Assembly (NCBI GenBank): GCA_012517095.1
Contig: JAAYVQ010000072.1
Coordinates: 1 to 38,974, forward strand
Length of the DNA: 38,974 bases
Reading direction: 5' to 3'
DNA from: Phycisphaerae bacterium
GTDB lineage: Bacteria; Planctomycetota; Phycisphaerae; Sedimentisphaerales; Anaerohalosphaeraceae
Both the position numbers and the translations under genes were made by a program. The notes under the pieces were generated by a model. It did no database searches. It was not told where the DNA came from and saw only the letters and a program-made list of their open reading frames with translations. Positions 1 through 7,495 of this stretch are shown piece by piece (positions within the stretch are counted from its first letter, which is position 1; every line of letters begins with the position of its first letter).

Positions 1-2069
1 ATTAAATCGCCCTGTACGAGAACCATTTCCGCCCGTTGCTGGACGGTGGAGATCTGGTCGGTCGAAGGACGCAGACAACTCTCGATATTGACGATCGGGA
101 TAATGTATCGGGTTTGTCCGATTCGCACGATCTGTCCTTCGATAATCGCCATCGTCAGGGGCAAACGGATGGTAAAGGTCGATCCCTTGCCCAGTTCCGT
201 GGCGATTTCGATTTTTCCGCGGAGGGCTTCGATGTTTTTCTTGACCACATCCATCCCCACGCCCCGGCCGGACACTTCGGTCACCTTGGCCGCGGTGGAA
301 AGACCGGCGGCGAAGATCAGCTTGTATATCTCCCCATCGCTGAGTTCCTGATCGGGACTGATCATCTTCATGTCCAAGGCCTTTTTCAGGATTTTGTCCT
401 TATTGAGGCCGCGTCCGTCATCCTGGATCTCGATCACGATGCTTCCGGCCTGATGAAACGCCCGCAACAAGATATGGCCGACGGGATCTTTCCCCGCGGC
501 GGCTCGATCTTCCGCGGATTCCAGACCATGATCCATGGCGTTACGAATCATATGGACCAGCGGATCGCCGATCTGATCGACGACAATCCGATCCAATTCG
601 GTTTCTTCGCCTTCGGTGGTGAATTTGACTTTTTTGCCGGTCTTCTGGCTCAGATCGCGAACCAGACGCGCCATTTTCTGAAACACGCCCTGGATGGGAA
701 CCATCCGCATCATCATGGACAATTCCTGCAATTCCCGCACCAGTTTTCCCTGATGGCTGACTTTTCGGCACAACGAATGATCGACCGCCAGGGCGGCATT
801 GGCCTCCTGCAGGACCATCGATTGCGAAATGACCAGTTCTCCGACCATATTGACCAGATTATCCAGTCGGGAGGTACTGACTTTGATTTTCTCGTCGGTC
901 GCGGCGGTCTTGACTTTGCGGGGTTCTCCGGGGCGTTCGGCAGTGTCATCGGATTCGGCGGTTTTTTCGCCTTCGGTTTTGCTCGGCTGTTTGGAAGTCG
1001 AAGCGGATTCCGGGGTCGATTCCGTCGGCGTTGCTGATTCGCTTGACCCTTTTGTTTCAACCGCAGGATGTTCGGATGCCGACGGTGTCGTGGATGGCGC
1101 TGTCGAAACCTGCGCGGGTTCCTTCGGTTGACTTGCCGGAGAAGCGACAGCCGGATTGTCCACCTTTTTGCCTTCAACCGCCGCTTTCAGATTATCCAGA
1201 AGGTGGGGCATATCCGGACTCAAGGCAATCGGATCGCCGGTTGCCATGGCCCCTTTCAGACCTTCGACCATCCCTTTGAGCAAGTCGATCGATCCGAAGA
1301 CCAGGTCAAGATTCATCCCGGTCAAATTCAGATTCCCCTTGCGTGCCATGTCCAGCAGATTTTCGGCGGCATGCGCCAATTTCCCGATCGGCGTCAAATT
1401 CAGAAAACCCGCCATCCCCTTGACGGTATGAAATCCGCGAAAGATCCGGTTGATCGATTCGGCATCCGACGGATCCGCTTCCAGTTGCAGCAGGCCGGCT
1501 TCCACCGATTCGATGTGCTCGGCGGCTTCGGTCACAAAATCCTTCACCAAGTCCAGATCATCCAGATTGATCACCCACAGATTCGAATCGGTCTGCGGTT
1601 TGGATTCTTCGGGCGTCACGGCGGGTTTCGGCTCGGCCGGCGCAATCGCCTGCGCGGAGGGTTCGACTGATTCAACCGCTGGCGCCGGGGTCTGCGTTTC
1701 CTGCGGTTTGGCTTGCGACCCGGGAAACGCCACGGCGATCTGGCCGGGGGCGACGCTTCGCACGATCTGCTCGTTGAGTTGCTGGAGCGCCACAATCGTA
1801 TCCGAGACCTGCTCCAGGGTATGCTTGGCATCGCCAGCTTGCTGGGATCGAAGCTGGTCAACCAGTTGACGCGCCGACTCCGCAGCCCCCGACGCTTCCT
1901 GACGAACGGGATCCGGAAGTTGCGATAAGCCCTGTAAGCACTGTTGAATCTCGTCGAGAAGCTTATGCAATCCGTCAATTTCCGACAGGTCAGATGGGTT
2001 CGCCATCATCACTGTCGTCGCCGCTTGTTGAACCAGATCACTTAGCTTGCCTGTACTCATAGGTTCCAT
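1..2069 (-). CDS. cheA: Chemotaxis histidine kinase CheA (3' end outside window)
   Basis: This is the receptor-coupled histidine kinase that phosphorylates CheY. Translating the minus strand gives 689 open codons that run off the left edge, so the end of the CheW-like P5 domain is missing. Visible parts are an HPt (P1) domain with the phospho-accepting histidine in FHTVKG at about residue 214, a P3 dimerisation segment (MVGELVISQSMV), the P4 kinase N box (DPLVHMIRNAMDHG), G1 (DDGRGLN) and G2 (GRGVGMD), then the start of P5. The HPt domain is not N-terminal: about 165 residues of predicted helix plus a Pro/Ala/Glu linker precede it, which is unusual. I chose the ATG at 2069 because AGGAG lies 6 nt upstream; a second in-frame ATG at 2060 is possible. 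The gene follows the fliS terminator and has its own candidate sigma-28 promoter. Confidence 0.96.
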   Translation of the reverse strand, partial: MEPMSTGKLSDLVQQAATTVMMANPSDLSEIDGLHKLLDEIQQCLQGLSQLPDPVRQEASGAAESARQLVDQLRSQQAGDAKHTLEQVSDTIVALQQLNEQIVRSVAPGQIAVAFPGSQAKPQETQTPAPAVESVEPSAQAIAPAEPKPAVTPEESKPQTDSNLWVINLDDLDLVKDFVTEAAEHIESVEAGLLQLEADPSDAESINRIFRGFHTVKGMAGFLNLTPIGKLAHAAENLLDMARKGNLNLTGMNLDLVFGSIDLLKGMVEGLKGAMATGDPIALSPDMPHLLDNLKAAVEGKKVDNPAVASPASQPKEPAQVSTAPSTTPSASEHPAVETKGSSESATPTESTPESASTSKQPSKTEGEKTAESDDTAERPGEPRKVKTAATDEKIKVSTSRLDNLVNMVGELVISQSMVLQEANAALAVDHSLCRKVSHQGKLVRELQELSMMMRMVPIQGVFQKMARLVRDLSQKTGKKVKFTTEGEETELDRIVVDQIGDPLVHMIRNAMDHGLESAEDRAAAGKDPVGHILLRAFHQAGSIVIEIQDDGRGLNKDKILKKALDMKMISPDQELSDGEIYKLIFAAGLSTAAKVTEVSGRGVGMDVVKKNIEALRGKIEIATELGKGSTFTIRLPLTMAIIEGQIVRIGQTRYIIPIVNIESCLRPSTDQISTVQQRAEMVLVQGDL

Positions 2070-2140
2070 TTCCGACTCCTGGCTGATTCCGCGCATCTGT
2101 GGAATCGCAATCGAAATACTACCGACAGCTATCGCACTAC

Positions 2141-2167
2141 TCATCGGTTTCTTGGGAGTCAAGATTA
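2141..2167 (-). promoter_or_regulatory. Candidate sigma-28 promoter of cheA
   Basis: On the minus strand the -35-like TAATCTTG is followed by exactly 11 nt and the -10-like ACCGATGA. The enterobacterial FliA consensus is TAAAGTTT-N11-GCCGATAA, so the match is 5/8 and 6/8 with correct spacing. It would give a leader of about 65 nt before the cheA ATG at 2069. The rest of 2070-2404 contains only the fliS terminator; no gene was seen. Confidence 0.45.
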
Positions 2168-2317
2168 ATCAGGAACCTATAAAAAACCGGGGAATCCATG
2201 GGGTCAACGACATTCCGATTGTCCGATAAGCGGGATGGATCTGACCTTAACGAACAGAACCCCCCACCCACCCCAACACCCGTTCGGAACCGATGATCGG
2301 AAGGAACATGATGAAAA

Positions 2318-2345
2318 CGGCCGCCTTTTTTTGAAAAGGCGGCCG
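2318..2345 (-). terminator. Intrinsic terminator after fliS copy 1
   Basis: A perfect 12-bp inverted repeat (CGGCCGCCTTTT pairing with AAAAGGCGGCCG, 4-nt loop) lies 60 nt after the fliS stop. Read on the minus strand it is followed directly by TTTT. No T run follows it on the plus strand. It should separate the flagellin-fliS transcripts from cheA. Confidence 0.8.
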
Positions 2346-2404
2346 ACAGGATCCGCGATGAAGGATCGATGAATTCGGGAATGAGATTCGGATCGATTCG
2401 CCCG

Positions 2405-2764
2405 TTATGCCGTAATGCTTTTCCAGCTTTGATTGAGGGTTTCGAGAATTCGAATCACATCCTGAATCAAATCCGGATCGTTCTTGATGGTGGCCTGTGT
2501 CAGGTGGCGATTCATGAAATTATACAGGGACCGGAGATTGGATGCGATTTCACCGCCGTTTTCCATATCCAGCACCGTGTTCAATTCAAGGATAATATCC
2601 TGGGCTTTCCGGATATTCCGACCCTTGGCTTGAAAGTCATTGGCCTGGAGGTTGACCACGGCCTGGCGGAGAAACTTGATCGCCCCGTCGTATAACAGAA
2701 CGATCAATCGGCCGCGGTTTTGCGTCGTGACGGCCGTTTGTTGATAGAGGTTTGCGACATTCAT
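2405..2764 (-). CDS. fliS: Flagellin export chaperone FliS, copy 1
   Basis: FliS binds the C-terminal D0 helix of newly made flagellin in the cytoplasm, stops it polymerising early and delivers it to the export gate. The 119-residue length and helical composition fit the family. The conserved core is visible as QNRGRLIVLLYDGAIKFL near the N-terminus and ELNTVLDMENGGEIASNL followed by LYNFMNRHL in the middle. It lies downstream of flagellin 1 on the same strand, with a strong hairpin in the gap. A second copy follows flagellin 2, so each flagellin has its own adjacent chaperone gene. The ATG is preceded by AAGGAAGAACCTT-like purine-rich sequence. Confidence 0.95.
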   Translation of the reverse strand: MNVANLYQQTAVTTQNRGRLIVLLYDGAIKFLRQAVVNLQANDFQAKGRNIRKAQDIILELNTVLDMENGGEIASNLRSLYNFMNRHLTQATIKNDPDLIQDVIRILETLNQSWKSITA

Positions 2765-2864
2765 AAGGTTCTTCCTGAACCTGGGTCCTTGGTTGAGGAT
2801 CCTTCCTCATCCGGGTCGTCCATTTTCGTTTCCCGGAGGGAATGAGCCGAAAGAGAGAGAGGAT

Positions 2865-2897
2865 CGGGGGATGACCGCAGAATACGGTCATCCCCCG
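2865..2897 (-). terminator. 13-bp hairpin between flagellin 1 and fliS 1
   Basis: A perfect 13-bp inverted repeat (CGGGGGATGACCG pairing with CGGTCATCCCCCG, 7-nt loop) starts 50 nt after the flagellin stop. No T run follows on the minus strand, so it may be a 3' stabilising or attenuating structure between flagellin and fliS rather than a strong terminator. A hairpin of equal stem length but different sequence occupies the same position in the second module. Confidence 0.6.
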
Positions 2898-2946
2898 CGG
2901 AATTTACAATCCGTTAGGCACGGACGCTACGGCCTTGTTGAGCGTA

Positions 2947-3762
2947 TTATCCCAACAGTCTCAAAGCCATCTGCGGCATACCATTGGCCTGGGACAGCAT
3001 GGCCACACCGGCCTGTGACAGCACCTGGTTACGAGTCAACAGGGCCATTTCGGTTGCAACATCCACATCCGAAATACGAGACTCGGACGCCATCATATTT
3101 TCGGCCGAAATGTTGAGCACCGAATAGGTGGCCTGGAGACGGTTCATCATGTAACCCATGCTCGCCCGGGCACTATCCTTGAGCGAAATTGCATCGCCGA
3201 CCAGCCCCAGCGCCGTCTGGGCGTTGGCTGATGTGGTCAAGGAGGTGGAAGCGATACCCAGGGCAGATGCGGTCACATTCACCGAGTTAACGGTGATGCT
3301 GGACCCGACACCAAAGTGAATCGTCGCAGCATTCGAGGTGCTGGCGCTATCCAGCATATGAATGCTGTTGAACTTGGTGTCGCCGGAAATACGGGTGATT
3401 TCCGACATCAGTTGCTGATACTCGTTGTTCATAATGGAACGCTGGCCCGTCGAATACGAACCCGTCGAGGCCTGTTCCGCCAGTTCCTTCATACGAACCA
3501 GCAACTGGTCAATGGTGGACATGGCACCTTCCATCGTCTGCAGCATGCTGATACCGTCTGAAGCGTTTCGGGCGCCCTGTCGGAGCACCGCGATGTCGGC
3601 CCGCATCAATTCGCGAACCGCCAAGCCCGCCGCGTCGTCCTTGGCACTGTTGATTCTCAGGCCCGACGACAGCCGCTCGATCGACTGGGACAACGAGTCA
3701 TAGCTCAATCCCAAGTGCCGTGCGGCATTTTCCGCCATAAGGTTGTTCTTGATTACTAACAT
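2947..3762 (-). CDS. fliC: Flagellin, copy 1
   Basis: Structural subunit of the flagellar filament, exported by the type III gate and folded at the tip. At 271 residues it is short: the N-terminal D0/D1 part (ERLSSGLRINSAKDDAAGLA, MEGAMSTIDQLLVRMKELAEQA) and C-terminal D1/D0 part (SRISDVDVATEMALLTRNQV, ending MPQMALRLLG) are joined by only about 90 residues rich in Ser, Thr and Ala, so D2/D3 domains are lacking. The central Ser/Thr-rich part is a plausible glycosylation target, given the glycosyltransferase operon at 32054-38838 (inference). AAGGAG lies 9 nt before the ATG. The protein is closely related to copy 2 and followed by its own fliS. Confidence 0.97.
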   Translation of the reverse strand: MLVIKNNLMAENAARHLGLSYDSLSQSIERLSSGLRINSAKDDAAGLAVRELMRADIAVLRQGARNASDGISMLQTMEGAMSTIDQLLVRMKELAEQASTGSYSTGQRSIMNNEYQQLMSEITRISGDTKFNSIHMLDSASTSNAATIHFGVGSSITVNSVNVTASALGIASTSLTTSANAQTALGLVGDAISLKDSARASMGYMMNRLQATYSVLNISAENMMASESRISDVDVATEMALLTRNQVLSQAGVAMLSQANGMPQMALRLLG

Positions 3763-3839
3763 TTTCCTAACTCCTTAACCAATGGTCAATTGCCCCTGTC
3801 AGGACCTTTTCCCTGATTCCCGATACACTGCCGTAGCGA

Positions 3840-3861
3840 AGCGGGACAGCTATTCCCCGCT
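3840..3861 (-). promoter_or_regulatory. Leader hairpin upstream of flagellin 1
   Basis: AGCGGG and CCCGCT form a 6-bp stem with a 10-nt loop in the untranslated leader of flagellin 1, about 80 nt before the start codon. An outer GTAGCG/CGCTAC pairing competes with it. It could affect mRNA stability. The rest of 3763-4126 is AT-rich and without a gene; only the candidate promoter listed separately was seen. Confidence 0.3.
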
Positions 3862-3954
3862 ACTACCTGGATATATCGCAGGATTTAGGGGTTTCTAAAG
3901 GAGTGAAAATAGGCAATATGGCGGCTTTCACCGAAGGACCGATAGTGTTGGAAC

Positions 3955-3980
3955 TTCTCGGATTGAAAGGGGGAACTTTG
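3955..3980 (-). promoter_or_regulatory. Weak sigma-28-like promoter of flagellin 1
   Basis: Minus-strand CAAAGTTC, a 10-nt spacer and TCCGAGAA resemble a FliA promoter, but the spacer is 1 nt short and the -10 has two mismatches. It lies about 190 nt before the flagellin 1 start. It is much weaker than the element in front of flagellin 2, so the two genes may be expressed at different levels. Confidence 0.35.
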
Positions 3981-4126
3981 AATGGAAAGATTTTTCACAA
4001 AATGGAGAAATTTTTTTCCGGCGCGCGACAAAAAATCCTGAACTCCTCGGATACCAACCGAAGGACTCGATCCTTCATCGCCTCCCCTGATCTTGAAACC
4101 AAATGAATTGTGATTCCGTTATGGGA

Positions 4127-4489
4127 CTATGCGGCCACGATCGCTTTCCATCCGCTCAACAATTCATTCAAGATCGAAATGGCCTGGCGGAGCCCCTGAG
4201 GATTGTTTTGAACACTGGAACGATTCAGGTGCAAATTCAAGAAATTATACAAGGCGCGAAGATTCTGAGCCAGCGGCCCTCCGGCTTCCATATTCAAGAC
4301 GGTATTTAACTCGAAGAGGATATCCTGAGCACGCAAGATATAGTGATTTTTCCGGGATAAATCCCGGACTTCCATGGCCGCCAAAGCTTGTCGAAGAAAT
4401 CGGATCGCCCCTTCATACAAGAGGATAATCAGGCGTCCGCGGTTTTGCGTTGTAACGACCTGTTCTTCATATTGAGCGATCGCGTTCAT
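4127..4489 (-). CDS. fliS: Flagellin export chaperone FliS, copy 2
   Basis: Second FliS chaperone, 120 residues, directly downstream of flagellin 2. It shares with copy 1 the N-terminal block (TQNRGRLIILLYEGAIRFL) and the middle block (FELNTVLNMEAGGPLAQNL, LYNFLNLHL). Divergence between the copies is similar to that between the two flagellins, which fits duplication of a whole flagellin-fliS unit (inference). GGGAGGATCTC before the ATG supplies the ribosome-binding site. No clear terminator separates it from the flagellin 1 leader. Confidence 0.95.
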   Translation of the reverse strand: MNAIAQYEEQVVTTQNRGRLIILLYEGAIRFLRQALAAMEVRDLSRKNHYILRAQDILFELNTVLNMEAGGPLAQNLRALYNFLNLHLNRSSVQNNPQGLRQAISILNELLSGWKAIVAA

Positions 4490-4540
4490 GAGATCCTCCC
4501 GGAATCGTATGGTCGATTCGCCGTCTTCCGGTTACGGCTC

Positions 4541-4571
4541 GGGTGACTGCCCCACAGCGGGGCAGTCACCC
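4541..4571 (-). terminator. 13-bp hairpin between flagellin 2 and fliS 2
   Basis: A perfect 13-bp inverted repeat (GGGTGACTGCCCC pairing with GGGGCAGTCACCC, loop ACAGC) begins 25 nt after the flagellin 2 stop. As in the first module, no T run follows on the minus strand. Same place and same stem length, but unrelated stem sequence. Confidence 0.6.
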
Positions 4572-4595
4572 TTTCAGATGGTAAGAAGCTTGGAA

Positions 4596-5414
4596 TTAGA
4601 CCCGCAACAGATTCAGGGCCATTTGTGGCATACTGTTGGCCTGACCCAACATGGCGATACCGGCCTGAGCCAACACCTGGTTTCGCGTCAGCTTGGCCAT
4701 TTCCGTCGCCACATCGACATCGGAAATTCGGGATTCGGATGCCATCAGGTTTTCGGCCTGGATGTTCAACACATCGGTGGTGCTCAACAACCGGTTCATC
4801 ATATATCCGAAGCTGGCCCGTGCGCTGTCTTTGGCTTCGATCGCCGAGGTGACCAGATTCAAGGCCGCAATCGCGTTACTTCCATCGGCCCCATTAATCG
4901 CCGCCGAACCCAGACCCAGAGCCGAGGTCGTTACATCGACCGAGCTGATAATGATCTGAGAACCCACGCCAAAATGAATGGTATTGGTCCCGGTGGCGCT
5001 GTTGAGCATGTTGATACTGTTAAAGGTGGTGGTGGTCGCGATACGGTCCACTTCCGCCGCCATCTGTTGGAATTCATTATTCATGATGTCGCGCTGTTTG
5101 GAGGAGTAGGACCCGGTCGCGGCCTGTTCGGCCAGTTCCTTCATGCGGACCAGAAGGTTATCGATCGACGCCATCGCTCCTTCCATTGTCTGCAAGAGAC
5201 TGACGCCGTCCTGGGCGTTTCGGGCCCCCTGCCGGAGCACGGCCACTTCCGCTCGCATCAATTCGCGAACCGCCAAACCGGCCGCGTCATCCTTGGCGCT
5301 GTTGATCCGCAGACCGGAAGACAACCGTTCAACCGACTGGGCCAAGGCGTCATAACTTCGGCCCAGGTGCCGTGCCGCATTGTCCGCCATAATGTTGTTT
5401 TTAATTGCTAACAT
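4596..5414 (-). CDS. fliC: Flagellin, copy 2
   Basis: Second flagellin, 272 residues, again with only D0/D1. Conserved blocks are ERLSSGLRINSAKDDAAGLA and MKELAEQAATGSYSS at the N-terminal side, and ESRISDVDVATEMAKLTRNQ with terminal MPQMALNLLRV. The middle differs most from copy 1 (for example NGADGSNAIAALNLV), as expected for the surface-exposed part. AAGGAGATG precedes the ATG. It has the better sigma-28 promoter of the two flagellins, at 5511-5537, so it is probably the major filament protein (inference). Confidence 0.97.
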   Translation of the reverse strand: MLAIKNNIMADNAARHLGRSYDALAQSVERLSSGLRINSAKDDAAGLAVRELMRAEVAVLRQGARNAQDGVSLLQTMEGAMASIDNLLVRMKELAEQAATGSYSSKQRDIMNNEFQQMAAEVDRIATTTTFNSINMLNSATGTNTIHFGVGSQIIISSVDVTTSALGLGSAAINGADGSNAIAALNLVTSAIEAKDSARASFGYMMNRLLSTTDVLNIQAENLMASESRISDVDVATEMAKLTRNQVLAQAGIAMLGQANSMPQMALNLLRV

Positions 5415-5470
5415 CGATTCATCTCCTTACCAACTTCGTTTTGAGCCTGATTGCCGTCATCGCTTTTTCT

Positions 5471-5519
5471 ATCCGATAATCCGATGGAAAATTTGTTTTA
5501 TCGAAATACATTATCGGAT
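5471..5519. repeat. 10-bp inverted repeat overlapping the flagellin 2 -10 element
   Basis: ATCCGATAAT at 5471-5480 is the exact reverse complement of ATTATCGGAT at 5510-5519, which contains the sigma-28 -10 element. The spacer is 29 nt. Transcription should start inside the spacer, so only the inner arm would be in the RNA. That favours an operator or a second polymerase contact over an RNA hairpin. Confidence 0.5.
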
Positions 5520-5537
5520 GAGTTTCGGATTTCTTTA
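5511..5537 (-). promoter_or_regulatory. Sigma-28 (FliA) promoter of flagellin 2
   Basis: On the minus strand TAAAGAAA, exactly 11 nt, then TCCGATAA (7 of 8 to the GCCGATAA consensus). It lies about 95 nt upstream of the flagellin 2 ATG. The remainder of 5415-5897 is AT-rich and contains no convincing gene. Confidence 0.85.
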
Positions 5538-5606
5538 GGTTTTCTGATCTCTTTCTCCGGGTTTTCTTTCAAGGGCAATCGAATTTGGGAATAAGGTCGT
5601 CAGTTA

Positions 5607-5633
5607 TTATCGGAAACACCAAAAAGACCTTGA
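5607..5633 (-). promoter_or_regulatory. Second, upstream sigma-28-like promoter of flagellin 2
   Basis: TCAAGGTC, 11 nt, TCCGATAA on the minus strand. The -10 is as good as that of the proximal promoter and the spacing is correct; the -35 matches 5 of 8. It would be a tandem promoter about 95 nt further upstream. Confidence 0.45.
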
Positions 5634-5897
5634 GCGAATTATCGGGCCTTCAAGAAAAATCCTGTTGAATGCCGGATCCAACCTCATTTTCCGTTTTAAA
5701 ATGAGGATATTGCATTCTCGCCGTCCGAAAATATTTTGTATTCACGCCGGGAATCGAAGGGCTTATAGGACACCTTTTCACCGAACGGAATCTGAAATAT
5801 GCAGGGGATATCCGATTGATGAAGGGAAGACATTTTTCCGATACTGAATAAACGGGGTCACGATAGCCAATGAATTTGCTTTGAAGGAATGGCGAAT

Positions 5898-6068
5898 ATG
5901 TCAGAACCGCAGAAACTGTGCAAGAACTGTACGCATTTTGATGCCAAGCTGCAGGAATGTCATCGATATGCTCCACGACCCGTCACGACAACGGACCAAA
6001 AGAACATCCGTTGGCCCATAGTCCAACCCATCAGTTGGTGTTCAGAATACCAAGTCCGAACGGCGTAA
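5898..6068 (+). CDS. Small four-cysteine (putative zinc-binding) protein
   Basis: A 56-residue reading frame, MSEPQKLCKNCTHFD onward, ending SWCSEYQVRTA. It has CxxC near the N-terminus (CKNC), a third cysteine in ECHRYAP and a fourth in SWCSEY, with RWPIVQPISWC in between. This CxxC...C...WP...WC layout matches a recurring group of very short bacterial proteins that look like metal-binding knuckles; their function is not known to me. I chose the ATG at 5898 because AAGGA ends 9 nt upstream; an in-frame ATG at 5889 would have no spacing to it. The gene stands alone between divergent flagellin 2 and the convergent CBS gene. Confidence 0.8.
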   Translation: MSEPQKLCKNCTHFDAKLQECHRYAPRPVTTTDQKNIRWPIVQPISWCSEYQVRTA

Positions 6069-6132
6069 GGCGGCTGGTTCGGAAAAAATCCGGAAACCGA
6101 TTTGGCGAAGATCCCCGTGATCGTGTTGGGGA

Positions 6133-7473
6133 TTAAACCAGCGGGGCAGGTTCGGCAATCCGCCCGGCCGAAGTGGTTTGACCCCCCAGATTCAACAGGG
6201 CGTGAAAAATATCGAATACGGTAACGATTCCGAGAACACGGCCGTTTTCATCCACCACCGGCATACACCTTCCCCCGTGTTCCATCATGACATGCATCAC
6301 GGCTCCGACGGAGGCGTCCGGGCGAATGGTCCTGACGGGCCTGTTCATGACCCACCGGGCCTTGATTTGCAGCGTGGCGATATCCATCGGGGTTCGCCAT
6401 TTTGAAAAGATCGTCTGCAAATACGGGCTTAGCGCGCCCCGAACATCCGACCGGGAAATAATCCCGTCGAGTTTGCCATTTTTCCCGACGAGAATATACC
6501 CGCTGTCGTGTCGCTGCATTTTGTTGATGATGTCTTCAACGGTCTCCTCATCCGTCACCCAGACGACATCCGAACGCATAACCTGCTGGGCCGTTAGCGA
6601 ACAACTCGCCAATCCCCCGCCCACTCCCCCACTCTGCGAACTCAGAGCCATCGCGGCAGCCATTTTCTGGATCGCATCGCTGACCGGGCCCGATGGAGAC
6701 GGAGAACCCGACGGAGCAACGGGAGCCGCGGTCACCGGTTCCGGCTGAGGGGGTGCTGGAGGAGGAGATCCGTCGGCCGAGACGGCCGGATTCGCCGACG
6801 CCGCAGGCACTGGGGAAGATACCGGAGCCGCCGATTGAGCATCCGCAGGTGCGGATGCGGCTTCGGGAGGAGCGGCGGCCACTTGCGCCTGCTTGTCATA
6901 AATAGAAGCCGGAAAGGTCACAGCCATATAAAAGGGCTCGTAGGATCCGACTTTGACCGCGAACGAGATGATGTCCAATTCGGCTTCCGGGGCCACGCGG
7001 ATCTTGCTTTCCGAACTCGACCAGGGATTCCCGACGAAGGTGCCGCTTTGAACATGGTGACCATGACCCGGATAATTTTCACGAAACACCCGGTCGAACG
7101 CCCCCACGAGAAGGTTTCCCACCTCTCCGAGCGCATCGCCGATATCCGCGGCCTCTTTTTCCCCCCCCGATTTTCGATTGATATGAATGATTTGCTCCGG
7201 CTGCATGACAAAGGTGCCGGCCAGCGTAAAAAGTCCCTCGCGATCGATTATGACCTGATACTCTCCGTCCATGATCCCTTCGGATCGGACCATGATCACC
7301 GCGCAGAGCTTTTTGTAGCGATTCTTAAGATTGGTAATCGTTCCGCTTTCGATATCCGATTGCTGCGACTCCACCTCGGTATCGAACATTGTGGAAATAT
7401 CCTCGGCAAAGGCCTTCATGGCCTCCACCGTCAGGTCGTTGGTGGCGGACCGAAGTTCGGCAATTTCGGCCAT
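6133..7473 (-). CDS. CheC/CheX-like domain fused to a CBS pair
   Basis: 446 residues in three parts. Residues about 1-200 are a CheC/CheX-type domain with the phosphatase helix motif D-x3-E-x2-N (DALGEVGN) at about 112-119. CheC/CheX proteins dephosphorylate CheY-P. A Pro/Ala/Ser linker follows (about 200-275). Residues about 295-435 hold two CBS repeats (VMRSDVVWVTDEETVEDIIN...GIISRSDV and VMNRPVRTIRPDASVGAVM...GIVTVFDI). CBS pairs generally bind adenosine nucleotides, so the phosphatase may respond to energy state or a second messenger (inference). It is last in the cluster after cheY and cheX, 22 nt behind cheX. The proline expected about 22 residues after the asparagine in CheC is not in place. 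This domain combination is not one I know as described. Confidence 0.88.
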   Translation of the reverse strand: MAEIAELRSATNDLTVEAMKAFAEDISTMFDTEVESQQSDIESGTITNLKNRYKKLCAVIMVRSEGIMDGEYQVIIDREGLFTLAGTFVMQPEQIIHINRKSGGEKEAADIGDALGEVGNLLVGAFDRVFRENYPGHGHHVQSGTFVGNPWSSSESKIRVAPEAELDIISFAVKVGSYEPFYMAVTFPASIYDKQAQVAAAPPEAASAPADAQSAAPVSSPVPAASANPAVSADGSPPPAPPQPEPVTAAPVAPSGSPSPSGPVSDAIQKMAAAMALSSQSGGVGGGLASCSLTAQQVMRSDVVWVTDEETVEDIINKMQRHDSGYILVGKNGKLDGIISRSDVRGALSPYLQTIFSKWRTPMDIATLQIKARWVMNRPVRTIRPDASVGAVMHVMMEHGGRCMPVVDENGRVLGIVTVFDIFHALLNLGGQTTSAGRIAEPAPLV

Positions 7474-7495
7474 ATTCGGTCGAATCCTTTCGAGA

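Noticed and set aside
4488-5411. Plus-strand open frame opposite flagellin 2
   Set aside because: Antisense shadow of flagellin, caused by GC-rich third positions.
6111-6133. Possible terminator between the small cysteine protein and the CBS gene
   Set aside because: Only a 6-bp stem (ATCCCC/GGGGAT) with an 11-nt loop touching a stop codon and no T run.
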